From: Elmis aenea
Taxonomy: Eukaryota; Arthropoda; Insecta; Coleoptera; Elmidae
Direction of reading: 5' to 3'
Assembly (NCBI GenBank): GCA_947652605.1
Contig: OX393579.1
Coordinates: 2,666,001-2,730,000 of the forward strand
DNA length: 64,000 nucleotides
The notes below the pieces were generated by a model. The model was not told where the DNA came from. It did no database searches and saw only the letters and a list, made by a program, of their open reading frames with translations. Position 1 is the first letter of the stretch; each line of letters begins with the position of its first letter. Positions 45,601-60,600 of the stretch are shown piece after piece. The translations under genes and the position numbers were made by a program.

Positions 45601-48600
45601 TATTACATTGATTTGTTTGTGAATTCTTATTTTAATTAGTTTATATTATTATTAGTACAACACTGTTGGAGATTTTTTAATTCCAAAAACCAAAGATATG
45701 TCACTTACTTAAAGTCAGTAAAACTTAGAGAATGTTAAAATGTACAAACGTTTCCTATATAAACCTCACTTAATTAAGTTTCTTTATAATTAATGAAGAA
45801 AGCACTTAAATAATCAAACAATCAAGTTAATTTCTGAATTCGATTTTCGTTAGTAATTATTATTTTGCAATTAATCATTGATAACGACATACTAAACAAG
45901 TAAATCACTGCTTGCATTGCTTCAACAGATAATTTAAACGCAAAATTAGCCTCAAAAAGCACACAGGAATACACACAGCTCCTTATTTATAGTTTACTGT
46001 TCGGTTATTTTAAATAAGCCGTTTAGTATCATTGTATTTTATGAGCCGTTCGGTGATTCATAATGTTTTCCACATTTAAACCGCCAGGAAATATTTATAT
46101 GCACGGTTAGGGAACGCGCGCGGGAATGCCTGGATCATTATTGTTATTCTCAAAGATAGTAGCGGGTTAAGTTTATTTTGTATTGAAAACAACATGTTTC
46201 ACATAGCCTACACGATCGAGCTATTGATGAAGGCGACAAGTTTGTCAATTACATAGGAACTGAGCCGATTTGCATTGATTGTCGTGAAGTCATATATTTT
46301 AATGTGTTACTGCCTGTACAATAAAAGCATACGAAGTGCTTTAAAACAGTTGTTTGCTGACACTGTTATGTAAATTGCGTTTAGAAAGAAGTCGAAAGAA
46401 ACAGGAATCTGAATAGAAAATATAAATATTTCATAATTTGACACAACCTAAACCAAAACATTTTATTTGTATAAATATCATAATAATTAAAAATTGCGCA
46501 TCTTTGTTTCGAAAGACCTCTAGTCGTATTGCAATATTATTTTCAAGACTTTCGTCTCAGTGGCAATGTAGCTTAAAAGCGGCCCAGTCTCACTGGGGGT
46601 GTAGTGTATAGCCACCATATAATATTTATCTATAATCCAGATAGGTGAAATTTAAAAAACAAGTTTCAATATCCAGACACCTCAAAGCATTTAAAAAATA
46701 TATGCCACTCGAATTAGCCCTTATTTTTCTCATTTAACTCACTATGTAATTTTTATTTAAGAGTCCAATGTTACAGGTACAACTTGGGTATATTCGGCCC
46801 ATACTACCAGCTTTAAATCGCATTATTTCCCTATAAATTGTAACTAATACAACACTGACCCTGCACAATACTTAAATTGACTTACGCCCATCAAAAAATC
46901 GTGTTTAAATACCTAACTCTTATACTGAATTTCGTTGATGTAACTGGAATGTCTAGTAACTATTGCAATGACTAATAAGCAGAGTATTTCCTTTTGCTAT
47001 TTATCGTGTTTTGTATTAAAGGTAATAATATTTAATGTTCCAATGGATACAAAATTCCTTTGTTAACAATGAGTTATGTAAATAAAATATTAATCCAAGG
47101 CAACAAAACTGAGACTCGACTAGAAAATTTCAGTCAATCTGCAAACCACTGCTACTATAAAGATCATTATAATCCCATTTTCCACTCAAAAACTAATCTT
47201 TTGTTCGATACACCACCTTTTCAGTTAATTTTTTTTTCACTACGGTATTAATTATAACACCAACAGGATAAGGAATTGGATAAAATACATTTTGCCAGTT
47301 AGATTTTAATTGCAGTAAGGAGTCGAATCAAGTTTTAACACTTTGCGTTCGTCGACTAGAGGCTTTACGTTGAGTTACTTGCAAAAACTTTAAATTCGCA
47401 CTAAAATAGTCTTCTGATAACCAAATGGCATCTTGAAAGCGAGGAAAGATAACGCTCTTACGATCCTGCAAGTTTTTTTCTCCGAAATAGCGTGTAAAGG
47501 CCTTTGACATTTAAGGATTAGGTAACTGCTATCATATTCCAATAACCCGCGACAAGCCGACCAGCCATTATTAGATAAAACCTAAGTGCCTTCTGCTGTT
47601 CATCTTTTATTTATATAAAGAAACCAAACAATTTTTTTTTATAATGTGTACGTGAACTTGAAATGTAATATTTCAAAATTAATTAAACAAGTATGTTAAA
47701 CCCCACTGGCTAATCTCTAAAAACAAACAAGAAGTCCAGCTGCCAAAACTTGATCCAACAATATTAATGGCCCGTACCTTGTTCGTGTCCGCCCCGGCGC
47801 TGTACAGGGATCGCTGAGAGCCGAAGAATGCTCCGAGCTTTCGGACGATCTTCTTTTTAATTTGAGAGTCAAGGTTACATTGTGGGAGTCTCTGATATAT
47901 AAATCAATATTTTGTTTGTTTAATACGAGCTTCATCAATTAATTTAGCATAGCCGAGGAAGATAATTCATCAATCATCATTCATTTGAAAATTGCCAATT
48001 TTTTTATGTTATGGCTTATTATTAGTAAAATAATATTGTTTTTTTTTTTAGTCAGTAGATACTGTGGGTGTTCTTTTTATATACAGCAGGGACGAACAAA
48101 ATTAAAAATGGACTAAAAATCGTATTAAATCCAACATATTAATTTTTAGTTCCTAATAAAATTCATATTCAACTTTTAGTGAATTATTTACTTTCAATCG
48201 ATTACTAAATATTTAATTTTGCCATTCCTAGCGTTAACTTAAAAGCAATTTTTTGGTATTTAGTTTTTTATTTATACCAAAACAATCTAAATAGTCACTA
48301 AAATTTTATTTTAATCTTCGGTAATTAAATTAAAAATTAAACTAAACCTTTATAAAAGTAAAAAAAGTTTTTTTTTTGTAAAACTGTTTCCCCATTTATT
48401 TTTCATAACAAATATACGAAGTATTTTGCGTTTTACTCTGTAAAAACAGTTCTTGTCGGTGTCCGATATTCATTATTAATGTAAAATTGAAAAGGAAACA
48501 GCCCAACGCAAACAAAAAGTACATTAAAATAATTACCCAGTGGAAATCCTGTACACATAACGACAGAAAATAACAAGACATGGAAGCAAGCTTCATTAGC

Positions 48601-51600
48601 ATATCTCCACGATTAGAGGTCTGTTCTAAAATGCATTTTTATATGAGACACTTGGACTTGTTAATATATTCTTCGTCCGGCACTTTGCGATAAGTGAAGT
48701 GCATATAAAGTAAAGAATTCGGTATCAATTAAAAATGAGTAAGAAGCCAGGCCGGATATTCCTAGTCTGCTGATAAAAGCCACAGACCACTTAGCCGAAC
48801 ATGCAGAAGTACTTTTAAAACAGACATTTCGGAGGGACTCTTGGCGCCGTCACCGATATCTCGGTCTTTGTTATAAGACCCAAAGTGTCTTTTTCTATTC
48901 CTAGACTTCACTTTTTTGCCTCTACTTGAACAACGAAACAGACGCTAAATATAATCCCAAGTACCCGTAGGAAGTCGTTGCTACGAAAAACACCACTTAG
49001 CACGATTTTACAACACTTATTCCTGTCTGTAATGAAACCCAAAAATTTTTTAATACCTAAGAAAAACGCCAATAGTAGATGCTTATTTATTTGGTGATTC
49101 ATTTATTATTGTAAATAAGTTTAATTAAAAGCACACATCTTCTTTTATGAAGGATCTTCCGTAGAATAGCTAGAACATTAAAAACATTTTATAATTTTGA
49201 TAAATAAGATTGCTAATGACTACGAGACAATAGTTTTTAAACTGGTCTTTAATTTTTGCAAGAGATTTATCATGGGAAAAGATAAATGTTTCTAATTAAA
49301 CTTACATGTATTTATATTCCACAATTGAAATAGAAAGAACATACATAACATATGTGAATTTTATAAGGCTTTCTTCAAACACTGATGGCAATAGATTTGA
49401 ACAATTTGTTAAAAATCTCCATAGATCTAAAGCCCTCCTTGCTTCTAGGCAAAATACATCCCAAGTTGCATTCTAAGCTATTTATAGTTATAAATTAGTA
49501 TTACAGATGTTTTTTTTTATAGAGCAAAGGCAAATTCTTTCATATAAAACATGAGATTGTTCTTTGTAAACAGTAATTAATGGCAGGCAAACAGCAATGC
49601 ATGCATAATATGCTATACTTAAACAACATACCACTTAAAATACCCAGTTTATAAAGAATGATTTTAAGATTTTATTGTCTCAAGAACACACTTCAAAATC
49701 CAGACTATTCTACGCTTTATTTAGCTACGAAGCCCTTGCATCAACCATAAAAAAGATAAACACTCCTATGAGTAATCGTAATATTGAAACAAAAGCTTCA
49801 TTTTAATAGACAAAGATATATCAAGTTCGCCCGATTTTAACCGCAACGAATCAACACCGATTTTTCTATATCTTGCTTATCTTAAAACCGCAGACAATAG
49901 CTATAATATGTGCGTCATGCGCGCGAAAAAAGGAACGATATAGAAAAATATCCGGGTATTTGGCGTTCCGTAAATTGTCACATTTATTAAGACGCAATGT
50001 TTTTGTTAAGTAGGAACGTGAATTAATTGGTAATTCTAAACACTCACTGTGTCGACTTGAACAAACTTGAAAGTGAACATTACTACAAACAAAATCGAAT
50101 GTGTTATAATACAAAACATAAATATAATAAAACGAACGAATGAAAAATATAAATGTTCTATTTTGGTTCCAAGTCGTATTAAATTACAAGCCAAATCGAT
50201 TGCATATTGAATGTAATGCTTTTAAAAATTTTGGTTAGATTTTCTTGAATGTGATTTAATTGTCCATGAAAACAACCCTAGCGTCTTAAAAAAAAAATAC
50301 CAAAATGCTGCCTAAAAAAAATTAAAGATAATAGTCATGTTATTAATTTTTGAAAAAATGAGACCGTTCTCCTAGGCAATTGGAAAATGGAAGAAATAAA
50401 CATGACTGGGCTAATATTCGCAGACGAGACGATCTTAGTCGCGGAAACAGAAAAAAACCTGCAACATGATCTAGAAACTTTAAACCAGGAATTGGAAAAA
50501 ATTAATACCTACGAAAATAAATACCGAAAAAACTAAAACTATGATCGTTACAACAGAGAACAAAGGGCATAACATTACTTTAAATGGGCTTAGGTTGGAA
50601 AAAATATTTAGAAATATAAAAGATACAGCCAAAAAACAACAGTCAATTTTTCAGATTTGCTTACTTTTTATGAAATCCGTTTTGGAATTGGTAATCAGCG
50701 TAAAATTTAGCAACTTTGCCAAACGTACACCAATCTCTTAAAATAAGCGAGATTTTAGTAGTCTTCCACAAATTTGAATCAGTCTGTGTCGACTCGGGTC
50801 TTGGGATTTTTTGTAGTTAACTTGAATTTAATTGATTTAGTAACTTTCTCAAACCAGTAAGTAAAAATAAAACTCCTAAACGTAACCAATCATCAATTCG
50901 AAACTCCGATTTTGACAGCCATCAACAAGTTATTGTAAGTGAAAAGAGGTCTACGAACAATATTTAGATCAACAACCTTACAGAACCATGCGTTGCCGTC
51001 ACGGTAAAACGCGATTTAATGAGTTATGGACGTCGTTTTTTTACAGGTAGTAGGTACTTATCGACATTAAAACAGAGTACACTCCTATATTTTTATAATT
51101 TAAATTAGGGGCTAGGAACGGAAGAGAATCGAAAAAACAGGAACAGAATCAAGCCTGCTGTGTGTTTTTGGAAGAGCAGAAACGTTTTTTTCAAGAAAAA
51201 CCATGTTTTTATGTTAAGAGATTCATAACGTTTTCTGAAATCAGTCCCGATTCACGCGTGCCCATTTCAAAGAGTCGATAAATTTAAAACAAAAGCAATT
51301 TTAATATATCACAGATTTCACCAGCGACAAAGCCCGCGCCTTAATTAACACTTACAACCCGGGCTTAAATCAACGAATAGATCTGCCAAAACATTGTAAC
51401 GAGTAAATTAAAACTTGTCACTTTTTGTAACACTTCAAGCACCTAAAGAATTCGTAAACGCCGATCGTAAATTCTTCGGTAAATAACTGTGCTACTTATT
51501 CGAGAACGTAGACCAAACTTGGTTTTAAACAAACCGTGCTAGCAATTTATAAATTGGAACATTTATACAGTACTTTAGAAGCATAAATTAAATTACAAAT

Positions 51601-54600
51601 GTGGCTGTTAAATAAAAAGAGCAAAGTTTCTATCTACAAAGCCGCCACCAACCGCTACTCTAGTTCATTTGTGAGAAAAAGTCGATACAAATTAAAGATA
51701 TCGAAACCCAATCTTTATAACTAGGCCAAAAATTAGTGAAACATAGTTTTAGGTCCATATTGTTATCATATTTCACTTGCTTTGTTCGTATGAGCGATAT
51801 CTGTTTACAAATAAAATAATTAAAATGTATGTCAGTGGGCATTCTTCAAAGACACAGTTGGCAATAAAAAGCCAACCGCACCAAAAGGATTCCTAAATAG
51901 CCGGTTGACATGATGACAAAAGGAATTTCCATTGTGTACAATCATTTATTTTTATTCGGTTGGCCTCCCGTGAATTTTACAGATAAATTCCATCGCTCGC
52001 CATACATGCGCGCTCCACAAGAGAATAATGTGGTATCAAGTTTTTAATGCTCAAGCATAGAAGATTTGTTTACATTTTAAAAATTGAGACGTATTTTATA
52101 ACTTAATTTCTTCATACAGTTCCCACATGTTTCGTTGACTGTATCGATAAACATTGTAACACCAGTATAATGTCGATTAATTCAATTTAAACAAGAATTT
52201 ACTTTAAACCACAATCACAGTTAGTTGATAAGAGATTTTATTATCCATAAATGTCGCTCATATTTCAGTTAATAAATGTATTAATAAAATATTAGTACTC
52301 TATGAAATTACAAAAATTCAAAACACAAATGCAAATTTTCAAAATTTTTGAAAATTCGTTAGTCAAAACTTTAAACTTCAAAAAGATTAAGATAAGACAG
52401 GTCGCTTTCCGATTAAACCGAAAGTCGTATTGTAAACTCACAAAAAATAGTTTACATATACAGGGTGTTTCCTAACTATTGCGAAAAAATCGGAAGGTGA
52501 TTCCTTATCGAAAATTAAGTGGGCTCTTTCATATAATTTTTTTTTTATTAGAACTTTTTGGTGGGTTAAAATGTTGCAATTTCATATTTGTTTTAAAGCT
52601 TGATTTGTTTAGAAACTTTTTTTTATTCTTAAGTTATACTCGTAAAACCTACAGTTTTGGGGTAAAAAATAAAATAAGTAAACATGCACCATTATATATT
52701 CTAATATAAAACGATTCATTCTGTGGTTACCATTTATTTTTTACTCAAAAACTGTAGGTTTTACGAGTATAAAGAATAAAAAAGTTTCTAAATAAAGCAA
52801 ACTTTAAAATTTATTATTTTAAATTGCAAAATTTCGACCCACAAACAAGTTTCTATTACAAAATTGACAGGGGTCGCACTTTTCAGCCCCATGTGAAGGT
52901 GGGAGACGATTAAAAATATAAATATGGGAAACCCTTTAATAAGTACAAAACATCTACCAAATTTCATTCTCCTACATTTATCCAAATTTGAGAAATAAAA
53001 TAAAAATCTAATTTTACCGCTCCCCTTTAGGGAGGTGTAACTCCGAAAGAAGACGTCTGACGAAAATATGTTATATTAAAGACCCCCCTTAATTTTCGAT
53101 AAGGAATCACCTCCCGAATTTTTTCGCAATATTTAAGAAACACTCTGTGTAAGTCGTATTGCAGCTTGAATATTCTAGATATTTGTCTGCTTCCATATTT
53201 TGCGCAGCGTTGTTGGATCAATAAAATTATTTTAATTACAAAAAAAATTAATAACCGCAGATAGAGTAAAAACTGTCTTCACAAAAGCGTGTTAAACAAA
53301 CTGACTCATTCTTTATCTGCCAGCTATAAATAACAAGGTCTTTTTTCAGTTTATATAACACCTAATTAAATATGTTATACACAATAATCGTAAACTGCCG
53401 AATGCAAAAACTTAAGCAATAACAATTTTTTAATGTTGTGGCGTTTTCCCACATCGTTAATTTTTTATTTCGCTTTAGTTGTCAAGGTGTAACGGTATGT
53501 CTTTGTGTTATTAATAAACAAAAACTGATTGCAACTTATGAAATCATAAACAATAAAGTTGATGATTGTACGTTATCGCTGTTAATGGTAGGAAATAAAA
53601 TAATACGATCGTGTTTTCTTTGATACGGGCCAAGTCGGGCAACAAGGCGTTTATCTTTTGTTAAAATATATTTAATACAGCACGTGATCAAATATAAATA
53701 GGAAAAAGCAACTGTTTATTCTTATCTCGTGTAATTGTATTCCGCTTCGAACATAAATATTTTTATCTACAAGACTAAATCATTGTTTTGTGATTCATAG
53801 TGTTTACACAAAGTTAGTCGTAATATTTTTGTAGTTTTATTAGTAAATAAATCACAAACTTAATTACTGTTTTTATACATATACACATATATGTTGAGAT
53901 TAAATTTAAACTTGGAAATTATTAGACTATAACAAAATTTTATGCTTTATGCGTGGGTGCAGTTTTGTGGATACTAAAATTAACAATTCGTATAAGAAAT
54001 TTGTGGTATTTACCCACTTCGTTCTGTTAAATCATAATTATAAACAAAAGCAACTCCTATCTCTGATCTATAAAACAATTACATACAATTTATTTTATCT
54101 TCAACAAAACCGCGACTAATTTTGACTGAAATAAATGTATAATTATGCACAGATTTTTGAAAAATTAAAATATTTTGCCTGTTTACAATAAGCAAATTAC
54201 CAAGATATTGTAAAATACCACACAGCCTTTTCCACAAATGAATGATTTTGAATATAATTTGAATTAATCTGCTCTGTTGTTAAGTGCCATCTTCAAAGTG
54301 TACAAATAATTACAATTATAATCAATTTAATAAAATATGGAACGAAAATATAATTTTTGGCTGTTTCTGTATATTTTTTAAAGATTTGCACGTAGGGTAT
54401 TAAGAATCCTGCTATAAGTTTTTGGGAAATGGGCTAAGTGCTAAGCGTTTAACCTAGCGATTTTTATTTTCAAAAATTTGGAAGGATGGCAATGGACTTC
54501 ATATTTTTCGTAGAAATATTAAAGACACCCTGGGCAATGTTATATCACATTTACTTTGTTCAAAAAAGGCATGCAACAATTTTTTACAGCTCTTGAAAAT

Positions 54601-57600
54601 TTTGAAAAAGTTCTAAGCGTATAACCTAGCATTTTTTATTTTAAAAAAAGTCGAAAGCTTTGCAATGGTCTTTATATTTTGTAGAAATGTTAATGATACT
54701 CTGGACAATGCATTTTCACCTTTAGTTTGCCCAAAAACGGGACAAAACAATTTTTTACAGCTTTTCAAAATTTTGAAAAAGTTTTAGATGGTATAACCTA
54801 GCATTTTTCATTTGTAAATATTCGAAAAGTGTTGCAATGGTGTTTATATTTTGTCGAAATATTAAAAGACACCCTAAGCAGAACATTCCCACCTTTAGTT
54901 TGTTCAAAAAAACAATTTTTAAAACTTTGAATTTTGAAGAAAGTGCCAAGTTTACAACATGGTATTTTTATTGGTATTAATTCCAGCGTTTTGCAATACT
55001 TTATATTTTGTAGAAATCTTAAAGATACCGTGGGCTATGTATTTCCATCTTTAGTATGTATAAAACTCTAAAAAAAAGTTTCAAGTGTATAGGTACCCTA
55101 ATGTTTCTTAAAACTTAAAACTAACTTTCCGTTCGTCCTAAAAAATGGGAATCTAACCCACATCAGTCAGTATTATTGTTGTTTTCCAACGGAAGCCACT
55201 TATAAAAAATTATACATGCATTCACTTATATAAACTTATACATGCATGTAAACACAAGCAGTAAAATAACATAAAAACGACTTGAAAGTCCCAAGTTAAA
55301 TACCAAAGTCACTTTATCAAAGTCAAAATTGTATAAATTCTTAATGCTTCGACAATTACGATAAGTCTTAACAACTCTAGCGTAACCACGAAAGTAAAAA
55401 CATTTATTAAAACGAGATACCAACAAACATGACTCTTTTCTGGTAGCATATTAAACAAAAGAGCAACGAACAACTTTCTATGAATGCATCAATTTTTTAG
55501 GTAGTCGACTGTTAATATTTTTTTAGCAGAGATATATACTTATAAAAGGCATAATACAACGCTATATTGGTGACATAAAAATGTTTTGTACGTTATAAAG
55601 TTGCTCGAGTACTTTTCTTACTTCTGCGTTTGAAATCCAAACTCTCTTGCCACATTCTATTGCTTTGGAATGTGGAGCTGATTAGTATAATTTGCATCTT
55701 CAAATAGATTGCGATGTGTCTCGTTTAATCATCGGCAAGAAAAGAAGAATTCGTAATATTTATAGACCTAAAGATCTATTTATTTAAATGAATCAACATA
55801 AAAAACAACACCTATGGAATCCAGTTCGATTTTAAAACATAGGAGGATTCTGTAGTGGGCGACAATTTTTTAAAGCAAGAAGTTGGAAATATCTGCCCTG
55901 TTAAAATATTCTGTATTGTTTCTAATTGTTTTAATAAATATCCCTGTGGGGTCTATTTGTATGTCGCCAAATTAAATGTTTAAAAAATCATAATTAGTGC
56001 TTCTTAAATTCAAAAAATCAGAAATCCAAACAGACATTTTAATAGTTATTAGAAGCGCCAAGCCAATAACATTTTGTAGGTGTATTTATTGCATTTTGAA
56101 AAATTAGAATCTTGAGTATTTATTTAGATAAAAAAATTTGTCAGTGGTATTTCACAGATGACTAATAGGTAAAAAAATAACTGGTTATTTGACATCCTCC
56201 GATATTCTCAAGCCTTGGACAGGTTTTCATCGACTCTTTTCCACAAATCAGTTTGATATATTAATCGGAATAACTTTGTATTAATCCATTCAGCATTAAT
56301 TTATTAATCGACGTTCATTAAATCGTGTTTGTTTAATTCTGTTTGCAATAAATTAGTGGGCCGGCTTAATAAATTTCAATTCCATCATTTCAAAGAATTA
56401 AATGGCTTCTAATAATGTTGAATGCTGTCTGCTGCAAATCATAAAAAAAAAATAGAAATGTCCTAGACCGTGTATTGGCAATTAAATACGAACATAATTT
56501 ACTTTTATTTCTGACAGACACTATCCTAATACCAGTTTTTTTGTGCACACGTTAGCAGTTCGGTTTTCAATTTAATTCGCTGGTTTTTGTATAATTTCTT
56601 GTTTTATAAGCACCGTTTATTAAATATGTATCTTATTTAGTTTTGTTGCGCTTTTAAATGTATACTTATAATGTTGATTTTTGTTGGTTTGCTGTGCTAG
56701 TGATGTTTTTGTCAGTTACAAATTATGAGCGTATTTTTTACGTTATTTTTTTAGATGTATAAATAAGATAAGCCAAATAGAATTCACATAAAATGAGGTA
56801 GGTAGCAGTTCTTGATATTTGATATGGCAACAGTCAACCGTACTACTGTTTAGGTTCGTCTTAAATTTAAAACTAAACATAATGATTCATTATGTTGAAA
56901 ATTTATGTCTCAAATAATAAACACAGATATTAAAAGCCAAACAGAAAACTAATGCGTTTTGTTTATTTGAATTTATGTAATCGAAGTTGCGAATATAACA
57001 CACCAATATTTTTATAGTTTAAATATGACTCATTTGTTTTAAAAAATATGTTTAAAAATCATTATTCCAAGCGCACTTCACAGGACTTAAACCCGCGTAC
57101 AGACCAGCTGGCGAAGTGTTCTAGAACAGTTGGAAAACTATGTGTGAACCTGGTGTCGACGGGGGTTCGCGAACAGTTCGCAAGCAGCTCGCTAGTTCAA
57201 GGAAAATTCGGTATTGAGGCGGTACATCAAAGGGTTTGTACAGGTGCCTAACATCATTTTCTGTCTGGACGTCAAGCTCGCGAGCTTGGTCGCGAATAGC
57301 TCTCGAACAGTTCGCGAACGCTCTCGAACATACTATTGACGGCAGGATATATGTAATTGAAAAAAATTAGTACTCAATTTGTGCCAAAATATACCGAAAT
57401 ATTAGCGGTTATTCTCGATAAATAAAAAAGTTGAATGGCTCCTTCCAACTTTACGTATATCTTTGAATACAGATGAATTGTTCGTTAATGTTTCGAGAAA
57501 TAAATGCCCTTAAATGAGAGCGTTTTAACGGCAGACGTATTGTTTGTTAGAAGTTCAATTATTTCCATTCAAGCCACACACGCGTCAACGTTGATAAAAT

Positions 57601-60600
57601 TGTTTATAAGTGGCGCTGTCCAAACACCACAGCATAACAGATAAACTAGCGTCATAGCAGATTTATGATCTAATCAAAGGTACATGAACCGTCAAAAACA
57701 ACCACAAATTCCGGTTGTATGCGTTGCGGTATAGCGGATAAAGTACGATTATAGATGGTGACATATGTTAAGTTAAAGGTATGATGCGTTACTAATTTAT
57801 ATTAATGAAGAGTAGCGTTATTTTCCAAGCAGGTGTTTAGCGTGGAAGCGATGATTTATGCACGCGTTTTATAATAGACAAAAGTTGCGCTGGGAAAGTA
57901 TTAACGAAAGATTAAAATTCTATCTACCGTTAAGGTGCATACGTATAACGCTAAATTAATTAATAATGACCGTAATTTAGTTCTCGCTGGGTCTTGAACA
58001 GTGGCATGAGGATTTGTTTGATGAGGCTGGTGTGACTTTGTGCATTCTAGTTTTTAATGGACGCCATATTTAATTCTCACGACTCCCTCGGAGAGGAGTT
58101 ATATCGAGAAAGTAAGTTTCGTCACAATTTTGGAAACATTTGGTGCCCGTCTTTACTAAAAAGATTCAAAGCTTCATGGCAAATTTTTATACGCTCTGAT
58201 TTTTGGACCGAGAAAGCCGACTGTGGCAAATAAACATTTAATAACAGATAGAGAACTAAAAACTTCGGAGGTGCAGATTTGGTTTAATTCCCAATTCAGC
58301 TTGGTTCTTGTAACATTAGGAAACTAATTACCTTCCGCTTTTTAAAGATTTAATGTATGATTTTTAACCAACTAATTATTACCAAAGATTTAATGTAGTA
58401 AAATTACCTTTAGGTAGTTTTAAAATCTTTATGCTTCACATAATTTTAGCTTGGCACGAATACAGCCCATGTTTATTTATACATTTATTATTATTGCAGT
58501 CAATGGCTTGCTTTATTGAAGCTTAAAACTTAAGATCGGATAGTAATTCGCCTTTTTTAAAGGCAGTACCATCTGCAAATTTTTTTGCTTACTTTTGCTT
58601 ATTTAATTTCGAAACAATACCCGCTTTATACTCATTCAAATCGCCCACACGTACAAACTGCCCATAAAATCGGTTATTTGTTTTAAGTTCTAATTATAGT
58701 TCTCCGAAATTCCTAGGTATTTTTCCAGTACAAGAATTTTTAAGACAAAACCGATGCGAAACTCCTAAGAAATGTTAAAAGTTGCCGGTCAAGATACCTC
58801 CGCTACGGTGGCGGAGATAAGCAAAAAGAGGAGCACTATCTAGTTACAAGGTAAAGCACTCACGCAGGTAAGCGGTATAATGGATGCTTTTTAAGAATGG
58901 AGCGCCGTAGATAATCTCACGGGACGACGGACTCGTAATAAATAACTTTCAATAAGGATTTGTCATCTTATCGGGACGCCACTTAAAAACTAATATTGTT
59001 ATTATGAATTCGTGTTTTCCCATACACACATTAGCGGGGTATTATAAATATAAAATAACGTTGATAACCGTCTACGGTTCGGGGCATTACAATAGAATTA
59101 AAATAAACACGGGACTTGTATTTGTAGCCAGTTGGCGTAAAACAATAAGCAGGCCAGTAAAAAATAAAGAAGGGTTCCAGGTGGAAGACGTAATTGTGGC
59201 ACATGCATGCAAACAGCTGAAATGTTTTAACTTTGCAAGCTGCAAGAGTTGGCGCTATAAAAATTGCAAGTTATTGTGAAACATTGCACCAATTATGAGA
59301 TATTTCTGACAAGTTTCTTACATTTACATGCTCCTTTTAACAAGTTCGAGACCAACAGATATACAGAGTGATCAAATTGTATGGGATTACATAAATCTAA
59401 AGTCTGTTTTATACTATACTATTTTTTCGTTTAAGAAAATCGTATACGATTTTTAATACAAAAATTTCGTTCAAGAATTTAGCATGGAAAATATGAACCA
59501 TTTACATTGTACTATTTTTTGGTACGAAAACTCCAATATATTTTGGTTACTTTTTAGTAACTTTTATCATACTTTGTTGGCACCTTGAGTAACCATGTCA
59601 AATGTTCAATTTGATCACAGAACAGAAAGCGAATCATTTTCAAATTTAACGTATATTTAGCGCTTGTTCCATTCTACATATTTATTCCTACAAAATAAAT
59701 TGTGACGGATAACGGTAATAAGTAGTATTTAACATCGTTTGATTGTTTCAGTTAACCTAACCCACAAATGACATGCGGTCAGATACCGTTACAGTAGAAT
59801 ACGCATGCGCCCATGCTAAAATTGGACGCATTTAGGGCAGGTAGTAATTTCGTACGAATTTTTCGTTCAAGATTTTTAATTTCTGATTGACACCGTACTA
59901 GAACATCCTATACGATTTTCTTGAACGTAAAAATAGTATAGTATAAAAAACTTAAGTTATAATTCGCGCTACAAATACCAAAAAGTAACGTATTATCAAA
60001 GATTTGTCTATATTTTTGTTGATGAACGTAATGAAAACGTTTTTTTTTTAAATTCCAACTCGAAACAACAAAAATACTGTACAAAGATAACCAAAACACC
60101 AAGAAAATTTTTAGTCCAAACTAGACTGACGTAGCGTTAATAATTCATAAGATACGAGTGCTGAAAATTCCTGAAAAAAATCAGATTTTTTTCAGGATTT
60201 TGTAACATCGATATCTTTGCAACCAAAGGCGTTAGCTTATTCAAATTTTCAGGAATTCTTGCTCATAGTATGGGATATCACTTTTTAATATTTTAACGAC
60301 CAGAAAAATTGGCTTACGCTAACAAAACAAAAGAAACGCGATACACTGTTTCAGGGATGAAACGCTCAGATTTTCGAATGTTTTTTTACGTGCTACGTAA
60401 ATGGCAAGTTAAACATGTTTTTTTAGTTAATTTAACTTTTCAAAACGCACCTAAAAATATGTATTAAGTTGTAATTTTACCTGTATCTAGTTAAAAAATC
60501 AATTGTAAAATATTAACAGCAATTATTCATTAAAAATACGTTTTGGATCCTGTACAAGAGCCAAGTCAGATCTGCTGACAAAAATCATTAATGTCTTTAG

